A DNA stretch of 64,000 bases from Marisa cornuarietis (lineage: Eukaryota; Mollusca; Gastropoda; Architaenioglossa; Ampullariidae), in NCBI GenBank assembly GCA_004794655.1, contig SMMW01000145.1:192501-256500 (forward strand), written 5' to 3'. The notes below the pieces were generated by a model. That model was not told the origin of the DNA. It was given only the letters and a program-made list of their open reading frames with translations, and ran no database searches. The stretch's first letter is position 1. Every line of letters starts with the position of its first letter. Both the position numbers and the translations under genes were made by a program. Positions 31,433-45,257 of the stretch are shown in pieces.

Positions 31433-34400
31433 ATGAGCTCCATGACAGTACCAGGGACGAAGGGCCCTATGATACTACTTGCAGGCAATTCACACCCAGA
31501 GCTTGGTCAGCTTGTTGCAAAGTAGGGAATTTTTCAACATTAATATTAACACTCTTGAAAATCCCTTCCATGTCTTCTCTGGCTTTTGCATTTCTTGTAG
31601 GCGATGCTCATTCCTTGATTGTCTCCGGGACAAAGTAGTACAATACACGAACGCTAGCACTTTAAGGGGGGATTTATGTCGATGCTATACTTTGGGCAGC
31701 GACGATCGCTAACCAAGAAAAGTGACAAAAAATGTTGTGCTTAAAAGACTAAAAAGTCCAGCCATTGTCGGGCAAATGTTCTTTTATGTGACAATGTTGA
31801 ACACATCTATAGCACAGACACATGATATTGTCAACACATGCACCTGTTCCAAATTAAATTTTTCTCAGAAGAGCGTTAGAGAAAAATGCTTTGAATTTAA
31901 CAGTTTCTCTTTAACTGCTTTCTCATAAAAGAGGATGAAATAATCACAGTATGTTTATGCTTTTAGAGGGAATATCATTTTATTAGAACATAATTGTTAA
32001 AGATGCACATTTCATAATTTTTAACTTGGAGAAATTATGTTAAGAGATACTTTTGTACTATTCATGTCATTTAGGGACCCATTATACTATGTTCATGTAC
32101 ATACAGAGGTTTGTGTGCACACACACAGACACAAAGTAAACTCAATAGGATACCATGTAGCAAGCCCTTAGTGCTTGCTGAAGGACAACATAAAGCATTA
32201 GCATTCCAAACAGGTTTTTATTTCAATTCCAAGGCAACATTGAGCAGTAATGGCAATGCATTTAACAAAGTGGGGGGGGAGGCATTAAGGACAGAATTTC
32301 TGTACAGTCTTTCTGTTCATTGTCTAGTGCAGCGTTTCTCAACCTTTTACTTGTGACGCCCCCCCCCCCAGACGAATAAAGGTACGTCCGCGCGCCCCCC
32401 TTAGCCACTAATACCTATATGAGATATGAGAAAATGACCGCCTTTGCGGCCCCCTTTTCAGCAGCTTGCGCCCCCCTTGGGGGGCGCGCCCCCCAGGTTG
32501 AGAACCGCGGGTCTAGTGCTTGATACAAAGCATCAAGTGGGAGAATTTCAGCAAACATTTCTCCTTTTCAGACCCTTTGTTTGGAATTCTCTGCCCATTT
32601 CTCTTCGAACTGTGTCTACTTCCGAAGCCTTGAAATCCTGCTTCAAATCCCATCTCTTAAATATCTTGCTTAACAAAACCTACTTTTCTGCTCACTTTTT
32701 ATTTCTTTATTTTTATCCTTGCTCATTTCATGTTTACCATGTTTATTAACGCTTCTTATAAAGTTGACTGTTGGCTATTTTTATTTTTTCATGTGCAGTA
32801 TATTGAGTTTGCACCCCTTGTTAAAATGTGGTTTACATATTTAGTTATTATATGTCATGGAGGTGACTTTTTCATTTTACCATCTGATAAAAAAAAATAC
32901 AGTACTCACAGTTTTCATTTATGTTCAGTGACAGTAAATGTAGATTTAGGAGTTAGAGGCTTTTTACTTGAGCAGTTTACATTACTGTTCACTTTTCTTT
33001 CTCAGCAAATTAGACATCAAGCTGGCAGATGTTTCTATCTATCACAAGCCGAACAGAGGTATATAAACAGAATTTATACATTTTATTTAAAACTATATAA
33101 ATATTCATAGTGCTATTGTTTTGAGCTGGTGTTTGTTGTTTTTGTTTGACAGAGCCAGACCAGATCAAGAGATATATCCTATTTTGCTTTTACAACATGC
33201 ACTATGCATTTACATTTGATAATGTTACGGTTCACATTTTGATATAATCAGAATTGTCTGTGTTGTCATCACTAAGTTCATTTCTGTGTTTTCAAGACTC
33301 CAGCATTAAGCATTACTTTTGGAACTTTTTTTTATTATATGTTATTAGATCTATTATAATTGTATATATTATAGATTTATATATCTATGCAATTTTAGTT
33401 TTATTATAATTATGTGATTGCTGTCAGTACAAATTATGAGCTGATTTGTATTTGTAGCAGTTGCATAACCATAGTTAAACCAGCTGCTGTTGTACTCCAG
33501 TGGTTTCATTGGATCAATCAACATGTTTCCTTTGTGGATACCTGCAATTACATTTTATTATATATCTCGTTTTCTCATCATTTTATAACTCATTATTATT
33601 TTATTCTACATATCCAATCAATGAGGCTGATTTTTTATTTGTAATTTGAAACAAGGAAAACATTTGTAGCTGTCATTTTTAAACAGTCCTTTTTCTTTTT
33701 TTCAGAAACTATTGTTGAAATAAAAGAATCCATCAGAGGGAAAGATATTTATATATTACAAACTGGAACCAAGTATGTATACCTCATTGCTAAGCAGGGT
33801 ATTTTAATATTTACTTCTGCTGCACACATAATTTTTAAGGTCAAAGTAGCAAATAGTTATTTTTTCAAGGTTCGTGAGTGCCATGGGACTTGTATATACA
33901 TATTTCCTACTGCTTTTTTTTTTTTGCTTGTTTATGTTTAGTAATTTGCTAGGCCATGACTGAACTGTATCATTTCTTAATGAGGAATAATAATTAATTT
34001 GATATTTACTCTTTTTATGCTCTGTTTGGGGGGGGGGGGAAACCCTACATTGCTGGTCATACCAGAGCTAATGGTTTTTAACTTTTGCTAGCAAGTATAT
34101 TAAACTGTGTAGCTTCACACTGAAATCTGGATACAACTGCTACGCCTATGTGGACAGACTGACAAACATTGCTAGGGATAGAAAGATATGATATGATTGT
34201 TTAAATGCTTATTTATTAATTTATTTTCAAACAGGGATGTCAACAATGATGTCATGGAGTTGCTGATTTGTGCCTATGCTTGCAAAACAAGTTCAGCACG
34301 AAATATTATTGGGGTCATTCCATATTTGCCATATTCCAAACAAAGCAAGATGCGCAAACGTGGGTCAATAGTTTGTAAACTTCTAGCAACCATGATTTCT

Positions 34401-37400
34401 GAGGCAGGTGTGTATGATACCAACTTTTGTCTTTTAGAACTAGAGATGTTTACGTAACCAGGTTCTTGTGTTTGCTGAAGAAAGGTGCTCACTTCCTCAT
34501 TCAACTTAAATCTAGCAGGTCTGCACCACCACAGAGCAAACTGTAGACTGTAAAAGCCTGGATGTTAACCAACAAACTGAAGACTTGAGGTCATTCTATT
34601 AGCCTCTGCCAATAAACTGAAATATGTGCCATCCTCTACTTTTACTTTTTCTGGTTAAACATCTCACCTTGTCAAAAATCTTGGTTTCATCCCCAGCATG
34701 TCATTGTCTTATGAAATTAATCTCACGTCAGTGTTATCTGCAGGTCCATTTTCCTTGACCTTTGCAGAATCAATCAAATTTGACTCTTCCTGCTACCAAA
34801 AAGTTTGTCTGCTTTTGTGTTGTTCTGGCTGGATCACTGCAACTCTCTTGTTATCTTCCTAACCATCTACTAGACAAAGGGCTGAGAACAATGCCACTTA
34901 ATTTCTTTTGTTGGCATAAAGCAGACCATTCTATACCATTCCGCCATGATCTCCAGTGGCTGCCAGTTCAAGCTCAAATTGTTTTCAGCCTTGCCCCAGC
35001 ATACCTGTCTGAGTTATTGACACCTTAATCCCCAAGTGAGTCTCTTCAGTCTGCTTGCGCGAACCTCTCTGCACATTTTGCAATGCATCAGACAAAAGAT
35101 ACTTGACATGCTTTTTTCCTCCTCCTCTGGCTCCATCATTTGGAATTTTCTGCCCCTTTCCCTTCTGTGTCTACATTTCAAATCTGGTCTCAAAACCCAT
35201 CTCTTTCAGAGATATCTTTTCTAATCCATTTCTTTGTTCCCTCATCAGTTCTTTATTTTTATCTATCCACTTCATTTGCAGACACTTGTGTTTCTTTGTT
35301 GTAAGGTCAACTGTTCATTCATTTGCAGTCCTTCATGCCCAGCATATTGAGCTTGGGAAAAATATACTTTACAATTCCAGTTTTCATTTTTTTTTTTGTC
35401 CCCTGATTTTTCAAGATTTTCAGAACACCCTCTCTTTCTAATTCTCTACATCAAGCGGCTCAGAGAATTTGCTTGAAGGTTAACCTAGCTAAAACAAATC
35501 TGGCAGTGAGAGAAAAATGGATCTATGGGGAGGAAAAACTGGAAGTGGTGACTATATACACTTATCTTGGGCTTGAGTTCTCCAAAAAACTGAGAATTAA
35601 TAATGCAGTCAATGAAATGGTGGTTAAAGCTAAGAAAGGCAAAACTAAAATTTTGAATACCATAGTAAGGCTAAAATTTAAGTCTGCTAGAGTATTTTTC
35701 AAAATCTTTGACACTCATGCTTCTGAAATTTGGGTACTAAACCAGATAGTTGCAGTAGAGAAGATCCACTTCTGTGCATGTAAAAGATTCCTAGGGGTTT
35801 CAATGAGAGCATCCAACAAACTGATGTATGGAGATTTAGGGAGGTTCCCTTTATATACAGCCTTAGCCACTAGATATATTAAATATTGCATACAGTTACG
35901 GAATCTTCTGGTCACATGGTATGCAAAGAAAACGTGCTATACTTACTGGATTCCAGAAGTCATGAAACATGGGTGTCAAAAATATGTAGAGTACTGTTCT
36001 CTATGGGTTTTGGGTATGTCTGGATGTTCTAGCAGATGAGGAAGGAGATTTCTCTAAAGAAGTTTAGAAAAAACGATGAGGATGTTTTCTGTCAGGAGTG
36101 GTATAGAAGTCTGAAAATGCTTCCCATACTGATGTATATAATAGTTCCAAACTCTGCTTGCTACAGGAATTATATGTGGCTATTATAAGCAAATTTATGT
36201 AGAAAGCTCTATGCTTGGTTTAGAACTATAGTGATTCAGCAGTTAATTGCCGCAGAGGTTTTGCTCAGTATGAGGTATAATTTTCTTCCCTCTGTATGCT
36301 GACTTGAGAGATAGATATGGTAAAGAACTTTATGGTGGTCAAGATTATCTAAAATGATTGTTTTGCAATACAAACAAAAAGAAAATTTATGCACTTTGGT
36401 CTTCTTATATTCTTGATTCTTAAGAAAAGGAGGTTGACATTAGCTGATTAATGTTCTATGCTGCCAATGGCCACAGGGTTTTTAAGGTGTATGTTTGAGA
36501 AAGTGTGTGTTGTTATTGTTTCTTGCATGTGGTGCTTATATATGTGGTGGGTTTATCGTCATATATAGTGCATATTGTTTGTATGTTTATAGAAGTCATG
36601 TTTGATTAAATTTGTGTACTGGTTAATGTCTGCAACAAGTCTAACATGTGTTGTAAATAACTTTGATTAGTTTTTCATACCATTGGTGGAGATGAGATCC
36701 TGTAGTTATAAAGTGTCAACCAAATAAGCCTCTTTCTTTCTCAGATTGGTGCTGTCTCGGTTTGTTTGGTAGGTGAAGATGGTGTATGAATGGTATTTTT
36801 TAAATTTATTTTTGGTGATGGTGTATAAGTTGGGGAAAGGGTATTGTGAAGTGGGGAAAAATTGGTGCAAACTGCTTAAGTTTTGCTGGTCAACAGCTGT
36901 GAGGATGTTTTCTCTTTTAAGATGTAAATGATTTTTCACGTGTGTTGTTGAGGTTAACGGTGATGGTGTATAAGTAGAGGTTTTGTGTTTGCATGAGTGG
37001 GTATATTCCTAAATGCAATGTTTGGATGTGTGTGTATATTTAGGAGTAGAGCTCGTGGCATGTGTGTTTGTAGAAGTTAATTGTAACTGGTCTTGTGTAT
37101 AACTGGATTATGTTTACTGCTGTTTTAAGATTTATTTTGACAGATAGTTGCACCTTTTTCTGGAGTAAAAAATTCATCTCTCTTTTTTTTCCATATTTGT
37201 AAGAATTTTCTTCTTCAGTTTCTCAGCATTACCTTCAAATATGCTCAGTTCATTGGAATTTTGTTTTTCCTGAACAGGATTTAGTCATATCATTACAATG
37301 GACTTGCATCAGAAGGAGATTCAGGGATTTTTTCATGTCCCAGTTGACAATCTACGAGCATCACCCTTTTTAGTTGACTATATCCAAGAATCAGTAAGTG

Positions 37401-40400
37401 ACTTTTCTCTTTTTTATTAGGTCAAAATTAAAAACTATTGAGCTTTGTCTTTAAAGTACCTGTACCAGCAGTTATTCTTTTATACATTTTGATCTCTTTT
37501 TTTTAATTTTTGGTGGGGGACTTCTTTACAATCCTGTTATGTCATGATCAAATTTGTTTTATTAAACTGTTCTCGTGCTTAGGTTAACCTTTCATTTTTA
37601 CACATGGCAATCCAGTATAGATTTTATTTATTTTTTAATGCTTTTCCTCTGGCTTTTATTGCAGTTTCCTTGAATTGATGTGCATTGCATTGTGTCACAA
37701 GACTATATCCGAAGTTGTATTTAAAGACCAGAGGGATTAGGGCAATGGATTCATTTAGCTGGAGGAATTTCTAGATTATCTCCATCATCTGACACTTGCA
37801 GTTCGTTAAACATAGAGATTGTTCTTTAGTGCCATTTCTTACCTCATTTCATGCATGGTATCTCGACTTGGAGTCCATAGTTATGGACTTCAACATATAT
37901 GCACATAGCTATGGACTCTGACATATATGCACACAGGTCCCAGATTATAGGAATGCAGTGATCGTGGCCAGGAACCCAAACTCTGTTAAGAGAGCAACTT
38001 CCTATGCAGAGAGGCTACGGCTTGGCATTGCTGTGATACATGGAGAGGAACGCATCCCAGAGTCGGAGGAGGACGATGGCAGGAACTCGCCACCAACAGT
38101 CATGACAATGGAAGGAAAAGGCAATCCCACAGGCCTGGAGATTTTGCCAAGTAAATGCTGTACTTTTTAACTGAGAAGATAAAACTGCAATGTTTTTATT
38201 TTCTTAATTTTTGATTAAGATGTAAATTTATGGAGAAGTCAGGTTGGAAAGATTATAGAGTCACTTTTTGTTTCCAAGCCCATTCTGTTTACATTTATAT
38301 CATTGTAGTTCTACTTACCTTTTAATCCTTGTCTTTTTGAGAAATTATTTAGCTTCTTTTTCATACTTTATGCTTAGCTTAAGTTTATATGCATACCTTT
38401 TTGCCATCATTGCCTAATACATTTATTTGGGTTGGGTTGTAAATTTTTCAATTCTTAAGGCCATGCCCCACCTTTCGCAAGTTATTAAGTTGAGTTTTGG
38501 TTGGCTTTATAATAACTGTTAAATAGAATTTAAATGGATGTATTTAACATCATTGAAATTTTCAGTTATCAAACCAAAAGAAAAGCCTCCACTTAATGTC
38601 GTTGGAGATGTCGGAGGCCGTATTGCAATAATTGTGGTAAGAATGTACTCCTGTTATGTTAAGTTTGAACTCCCTGAGAAAGAAATTGAATAATAATTGA
38701 GTTTCAGAAGAATCAGTTTAATTTTCGTGTTAACTTACTGAAGTGGTATAGAGGCACTTTTTAAATGGTTTAGTCCACAGCAGTATTGAGTATGGTACAG
38801 TGATCCCTCACCTATCGCAGGGGTTACTTTCCAGAGACCCCCGCGATAGGTGAAAATCCGCAAAGTAGCAGCATTATATTTATTTTATATTGTAGCTGGA
38901 CCGATTTGCTTCCTCGCTTAGGCAACACTGCAACCCTAGCGCCAGTCAGTCCGTTCCTCTGTAGTATTCCTGGGAAGAAGACAGAAGTTCCCAAGGAGAA
39001 TTTTCTGCTAAAATTCTAGCTCTTGTTCGTTGGGTGCGTTACCTAATGTACCTCGTGTTGTGTTCTTTTTCCATCTGCTATACAACCACACTTAGCTGAC
39101 CTTGAAATCCACAAAAGACCCTGCTTTTTCCCAAACAAAAGTGTGTTTTCTCCGGTGCATTGTTCAACTCCATGGATCTTCATGTGTGCTCTGCTGTGTC
39201 ACAATTATGGGCAACAGTTTCTTTCACTCTAGTGATACACACTCATTCACACAACAAGAGTACACATACAACATGCGGTCATTCATTCAGATTAATACAC
39301 TTACACAGGTAAATAAGTTCAAAGACAGATTTTATTTACATTATTAACACATAACTACTATTTCTATTCTAACCTACCTAGCCTACTAAAACCTAACGCC
39401 TAACTCCCTGGGGTGGGGAAAGAGGGGTTTGAGTGACGTGACCTGCTTTCCAGCAGGACCATAGCACCTTGTGGCAAAATGGTACTTCTCCTGTATTCAG
39501 GGTGCTTTTGCTGCCTTTCGGTAACAGGCGATAGAACTGAAATTTGCCTGCTATTTATACTACAAAGTTTGGGTACTGCATCACTTGCTGTGTTGTCGAC
39601 TGGGATGTGCTGCTTGCGCGATCAAGTATGGGGAATGGAAGGGGGTGCAGGGCGGAGGGAACAAAGCACTGTCAGTGGTACCTGCTTCCTTAATCAAACG
39701 CTTCCGCTACAATATATAGTTTAAAGCTTTATAAATCCTTCCCACTCTCTTTTTAACCTTTCCCACACTCTTATAAACACTTTATATGTTCTTAAACACT
39801 TTCTACACTTTTAAATCTATGTAATTTAACAACATATAAAATTCTATATGGGTACACAGTGCTGTGGTTGGCCACATTCCATTCCATCAACCAGTACTGA
39901 GCTATGTACAATCTCACTTCGGCAAACTTGCCCAAGTGGTAGTTGCATACAGTACTATGTTTCTATTGTGTACAGTATGGTATTCATCCACTGATGACAT
40001 ATCTGTACAAACTGTATTTTATTTTGATTTAATACTCTTTTAATATGATAACATTAACATTTTTATATTTGATATGTTTTAGGAAAGAATGATTAAAATC
40101 ATAATTATTATATAACTACCTATATACCACAAAATCCTGCGATATAGCGAACACTTCACGATACAGAATTATATATATTTTGTGAAAAACCTCGATACAG
40201 TGAAGTCGCAATTAGTGAACCGTGATATAGCGAGGGACGGCTGTACGCATATTGATAATTGCTTTTACCTGGAGAGTTCCACTATAAATCTTCAATAAAA
40301 AAAGTGCAACAATGGCAGAATCGGTAACCACGACCAAGCAAAAGTGAAAACAGCGAAGGAAAACACGAACTCTCCAAGAATAATAATAAAGGTTGTTCAC

Positions 40401-42487
40401 GAAAAGAAAAATCTTGTTAAAGAGAAGGAGATATTAACACAGAAACTAAATGATCACAGAAAAATGTATAGAAAACGCATTCCCACAGTTAGCTGCATCT
40501 TACAGTTTGTAACTTGTAGCCTCTTCGCTTTTCACACTGGTGATTAATATGTTGAATAAATCATTGTTGTGTGATTATCATCATGCCCATATTGTTTCAA
40601 GGAAAAGGATATTTGGTTGTAAATTTAAGGGTGTGGGGGTGGGAGTGGACTGTAGACTATAAATGAGAGAAAGGGTGATGTTTTGGTACTTCAGTTGGAA
40701 AAAATGTAAATTCTTACATTAAAGAGAACGGTAGCTGTATTATAATTTACTATAGTGTTGTCTGGCTGATCAGCAAATAGCAAATGAACAGGCAAAAGTA
40801 GAGTCTTTGTGAAAAGTAATTTAATAACCAAGGCAAAAAAAAAGAGATTTACTTTCAGCTAAAAATAAAGAATAGTTAAACACAAAAACAAATCTTGTAT
40901 AGTTTGCACCAGATGGCTTGTTTTTCTATGTAGAAAAATGATCGAATGTTTGGGGGTGATATTAAGTTCTTCAGTTTTACAAAAAATGCACAGCTATTAT
41001 TATTCTGAAAATGTATATTTGAAGGAGTGTTTGTTGTTCCTTTTTTTCTTCCTTAAGATATTTTGTATTGGTTTTCACCTGATTCATAGTAAAATTATAG
41101 TTAGGTAGTTTAGAAATCTAGTATACATGCCGAGCCATAAAGACTTGAAAACGCCTACTTTTTTTCCTGTTGTTCAATAATCAAACTAAACTTTAAAGCC
41201 TGTTATGTCATTATGTCATTTAGTTCTCCGAGGCTCTAACTTTAAGGATCTGTCTTCTCTACTTCTGTATTGGTATGGTTCATTGAATGAAAGAAGATTG
41301 GTTGATTTTCCTGTTAAGACCCCTCTCCGTTAAGATCTGATTTTGGTGAATTTCAGCAAGTCTTAATAGGATGGCTTTACTGTATAAGATATATCTTGGA
41401 ATAGTAGAACCAGAAAAAAAGAAAAGAAACTTTGAAAAAATCAGAATTTGATAACAAGGATCATGTGAATTGTACCCAAGCTTTGTGTGCTTCATTTTCC
41501 ACAGGATGACATGATTGATGATGTGGAATCATTTGTAAAAGTGGCCGAGATTTTGAAAGACCGTGGAGCGTACAAAGTGTTTGTCATGGCCACCCATGGA
41601 ATTCTGTCCTGCGATGCACCTTCTTTGATCGAGGATTCCTGCATTGATGAAGTTTGTTCTTTATTTTTTTTCCCCCCATTTAAGACGTATTTATTAAAGA
41701 ACTGATAGTGGAACAATGTATCAGCAGTTGTATCAGATTTTCTTCTATTTACACATGCATTAATTTTTTTTTTATGGAACGTTCCCATCATATAGGTCTA
41801 ATAGTCAATGTGAGGTTTAGTTTTCGTGGAATGATTTTTCTTAGAAACTGATAAATTGACAGTTTCAGGTATCCTTTCCTGTACTTAAAGCTAAAAAAAA
41901 AAAAAAAAAGATTTATTATTAATATTGGCTGGTGGGGATAGTGTGCAGAAATAAGAATATTAGCCATTTTGCTATTCTTTCACTTCATGTCCAGAAAATT
42001 ATCACAGACTTTAATGTTGTTGTGGTTACGTAGCAGATATTGTTAGGATCGAATGAAAAAGTCTTTTTCAGTGGTTAGATGCTGTAGATATTTGCTGATG
42101 TTTCTGCAGAAACCTGTTAAACTAAAATCAGCATCAAAACTAATGCCAACCCATTGGCAACTGTTGTTGGTATTTGTTTGTTAAAGGTCAGAGTTAAAGA
42201 CGTATTAAGAGAAGTCTCCTTTTGTTGACTTGGGAACTCACATTAACCGGTGAATGCATACTTGCAAGTTTACAGAAGTTAACGTTTGCATGCATCATTA
42301 GTACTCAAGACTGCTTTTTCTTGTGCAGGTTGTTGTAACCAATACAGTCCCCCACGAAGTGCAGAAAATGCAGTGTCACAAAATTAAAACAGTTGATATC
42401 AGCTCACTGCTTGCAGAAGCCATTCGCCGTATCCATTATGGTGAATCCATGTCTTACCTCTTCAGAAACATTGGTATGGATGATTGA
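31433..42487 (+). CDS. PRPSAP: Phosphoribosyl pyrophosphate synthetase-associated protein, complete
   Basis: Nine exons, 31433-31521, 33006-33058, 33706-33772, 34235-34407, 37278-37393, 37937-38150, 38566-38636, 41505-41651 and 42329-42487, sum to 1089 bp (362 aa), matching the vertebrate PRPSAP1/2 length; it cannot be assigned to one paralogue. The frame opens [11 protein letters not shown], then [15 protein letters not shown], the phosphoribosyltransferase fold start. Conserved blocks are [61 protein letters not shown] and [22 protein letters not shown]-synthetase catalytic features are altered as in known PRPSAPs: the pyrophosphate loop is DDMIDDVES instead of DDMADTCGT, and the flexible loop is replaced by a longer acidic insert. 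It should bind and modulate PRPP synthetase rather than catalyse. Confidence 0.95.
32322..32518. mobile_element. hAT-type MITE with 8-bp target duplication
   Basis: The element is 32330-32510 (181 bp). Terminal inverted repeats are CAGCGTTTCTCAACCT and CCGCGGTTCTCAACCT. The target duplication GTCTAGTG is perfect at 32322-32329 and 32511-32518. The interior is C-rich on this strand. It lies in PRPSAP intron 1. Confidence 0.9.
32519..32745 (+). mobile_element. L2-like LINE 3' fragment
   Basis: The frame reads [20 protein letters not shown] and [12 protein letters not shown], the C-terminal end typical of L2/CR1 LINE ORF2. The hAT MITE is inserted just upstream. Confidence 0.7.
34670..35240 (+). 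mobile_element. L2-like LINE fragment, decayed
   Basis: Shifted frames read [25 protein letters not shown], then [12 protein letters not shown] and [16 protein letters not shown]. This is the C-terminal half of an L2-type ORF2. In PRPSAP intron 4. Confidence 0.65.
35440..36380 (+). mobile_element. Non-LTR retrotransposon fragment after the RT domain
   Basis: A 188-codon open frame reads [52 protein letters not shown] and [19 protein letters not shown], a thumb/post-RT region. Decayed frames continue to about 36380. In PRPSAP intron 4. Confidence 0.75.
36381..37277. other. PRPSAP intron 4 remainder, no feature
   Basis: AT/GT-rich intronic sequence without a recognised element. Confidence 0.5.
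38796..40245. mobile_element. Tigger/pogo-like non-autonomous DNA transposon (TA duplication)
   Basis: The element is 38798-40243 (1446 bp) between TA dinucleotides. Imperfect terminal inverted repeats are CAGTGATCCCTCACCTATCG on the left and, reading inward from the right, CAGCCGTCCCTCGCTATATC. Subterminal repeats GCGATATAGCGA and CGATACAGTGAA lie near the right end. No transposase remains. Relatives at 2760-3570, 44711-44975 and 46240-46345. In PRPSAP intron 7. Confidence 0.8.
40246..41504. other. PRPSAP intron 7 remainder, no clear feature
   Basis: AT-rich. A short TE-like stretch with TTAAGACCCCTCTCCGTTAA at about 41312-41331 was not assigned. Confidence 0.4.
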
Positions 42488-44710
42488 GTTTGGTGTCTGT
42501 TAGTATGGATGCATAACTCCTCTCCCAAATTCATCATCAAACATGCAGATCCTCAACATCTTTTTGTTCAGAAAAATTCATGTCTTTGGAAAGGCTTTCA
42601 GAAGTTTAAATGGAATAATTTATCTGCACTGTTTGAATTTATCTTTTATTGTTGGTAATTGCCTTCTTTTTTGTATCCTTTATTTGTAGGTCGTCACTTT
42701 CTATTTCAGTTCTTTTATCCTGGCATTTAGTTGAAATAAGATAAAACTTTCGTATGTTGCATTTATGTGTAAATAGGAAATATCATGGCTGATGGTGAAC
42801 ATTTTTCTTTTTTCATTTTTGCTACTACATCCCTTTTCATTAACATATAAAAAAATGTCAGAAAAATTGCTTTGAGACCAGCTTCCAATATTATGTCTGT
42901 TCATTTCAATTTTTGTAAAGCGCTTTGATGGTGAGGTAAAGTCCTGTATAAATATTATGAAAAAACAGTCAAGTTGGCTGTCTTATGTCAGCAAATGTCC
43001 GTTCATGCATCAAATGTGTGCCCTTCACATTTCGCCTGCTTCCAAACGATAAATGAATGCACAAATTTTTATTTGGATCAACACAAAGCATTATTTTGCT
43101 GGTTTGGTGATGTCTTAAGTTTGTATTGAACATGATACATTAATTTTATTAAGAACTGACATGACAAAGCAGAAACTATGTGTATCATTGAAGTTTTGAG
43201 AAAGACAAAGAGCTGGCGATTTGTTGTCACATTAATTTGCATAGTTTGACAAATACATGTATCACATGTTCTTGCATGGTTGAATGTACAAATCTCATGT
43301 TCGCCTGTTGTTTAGTTTTCTCATTTTAAGTGTTGGCGTAGCTATATTTTGTCTTGCCACTTTGTAGCAAATGAGAACTAAGACATTATTGAACTGCAGT
43401 TAAGAAGTAACATTCTATTGAACCACGTTGTGGCAGCTCAAGAGTGTTATGTCAAATTTAGTTGGCAGCTTTGGCAGCCTTGTAAGTGATGGCACAAATT
43501 GTTTGATAAAGCACAGTTGTTAGTTTAGCAATATCTTTGCCATTATTTTCTTGACAAGAAAAGTGAGAATGAATGACTTGGCTTACCTGACATGAATATG
43601 CAAGGACAAAGTGTAGACGTGCATTTTGGGCGTGTACAAGTGGGGGTGTCTCAAAGCATAGTTTGGCTGTTCATTTGGAACATGAGTACTTGCAGGCTTC
43701 AAGCATCTTCTCATCTGTTAAAGTGTTTTCCTTAACAAAAGATTTGAAGTATAATTGTAAGCTATGTCTCTTGGTAACAGATCACCACAAAATGTTTAAT
43801 ACAATCATGTAATGCTGCAACACCATTCAGAGGACTAAATGTGTATAGTTGTATAGACATTTTTCTTCCATCATTACAGATATTGCAGTACTATTGCTGT
43901 ATGTCAGTGCAAGATTAACAGCAATTTCTTGAAAGATACCAAAGGATAGGCCATTAAACTTAAGAAATTTGTTTTGCGCATGTTCATTCTTTAAACATTT
44001 GATGACCAGCTCAGGTAGCTTGTTTGTTCCTAGTTTTAATGGTGGGAGCACTTTTGTTTATGTCATGGAGTAGATTGAGAGTGGTACCACCCCCCTTCCC
44101 CATTACACCTTTACACTATTTCATTGGGGTGCTTGTTTTTAACCTTCATTTTCTTTTTATATTAGTCCCAAATGTGTGCACAAAAAGTGGGATATAACTG
44201 CAAGCAACATAATCATCTAAATAAAGGTAGATTTGGCATGTATCTTTTTCTTCTTTGTTTCTTGTGAATGTTTTTGCTCAGTGTTTTGATAAACAGTGTT
44301 AAACAATGCAGTTAAAATCATCTCCACCAGCAACACAGAATGGACCTGGCTGCCCTAGGCAAACTGTTCTCATCCAGGAAAACAGGGTAGCCAGATCAAT
44401 CCACTCTACATGGCTAAACATTGTGGCCATACCATCGGCTAATCATCATTTCGAAAGCCCTAGTGCCAAACGCCCCATTCCTCTTTGAGCCCCTCCCTTT
44501 TAGTTTATTGCTACTTGTCTTCCTCTGCTGAACCATATTTTTAGTTTTTGTTACCTTTGTGTTTTCTATATTTGTCTTTTTATTAGTCATCAGTACTGTA
44601 CGTTGTCCATCTTTCCATTCCTTTGTTGTCCATATCTCATTCTTGTCACAAGCACTAAGAGCATGCTCCTTACGAATGTGAATGTGCTATACAACTCATG
44701 CACTTATTAT
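42488..44710 (+). other. PRPSAP 3' UTR and downstream flank
   Basis: A LINE-type 3' tail (TAAAGCGCTTTGA, then CTGTATAAATATTATG) sits at about 42916-42960. A candidate polyadenylation signal AATAAA is at 44220-44225. Transcript end not determined. Confidence 0.45.
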
Positions 44711-44975
44711 AATTTCTCATGTTCTTTTTTCCTCATCTACTACACAGTTGCAATCAGATGATCTTGGAATCCACGAAAGATTATCCTTATTTTCAAGTGT
44801 ATTCCTTTCAGTGCATTGTGCAGCTCTGGACTGGACAGCTTCTGTCTTGTCTGCATAATTCGCAACTTCCCTGTTCTGGACTTTAATATACACAAGACAT
44901 CGCAAAGTTTATTCACTCAAGGTGCAACATATACCTCGTTCATTCAGACCAGGACAAGCATGTGATATCATGCAT
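44711..44975. repeat. Copy of the Tigger-like repeat family
   Basis: Aligns with 39061-39300 (shared blocks CTTGGAATCCACGAAAGA versus CTTGAAATCCACAAAAGA, TCATTCAGA). Its right part continues at 46240-46345, so later insertions split this copy. Confidence 0.6.
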
Positions 44976-45257
44976 TTGTGCGCGCACACACACACATATA
45001 AATTTTAAATGTGGGTTTAGTTACAGAACAAGAACCACTTATTAACCCTGGCATACTAATCCTACTTTACCAAGTGCTAGTTCAAACCACTTCAATATCA
45101 ACAAAAAACTTGTCCACAAGCACCAGCAGTCTTTTCAGCAACCAGGTGACCCGTGAGCAAATTCAGTACGTCAAACTTAACAATGATTTTTAAGAAGGGT
45201 AGGAGATGAACTAGTCTTCACAACAGTAATAGAAATTTCTTGTGCATACAGGTATAT

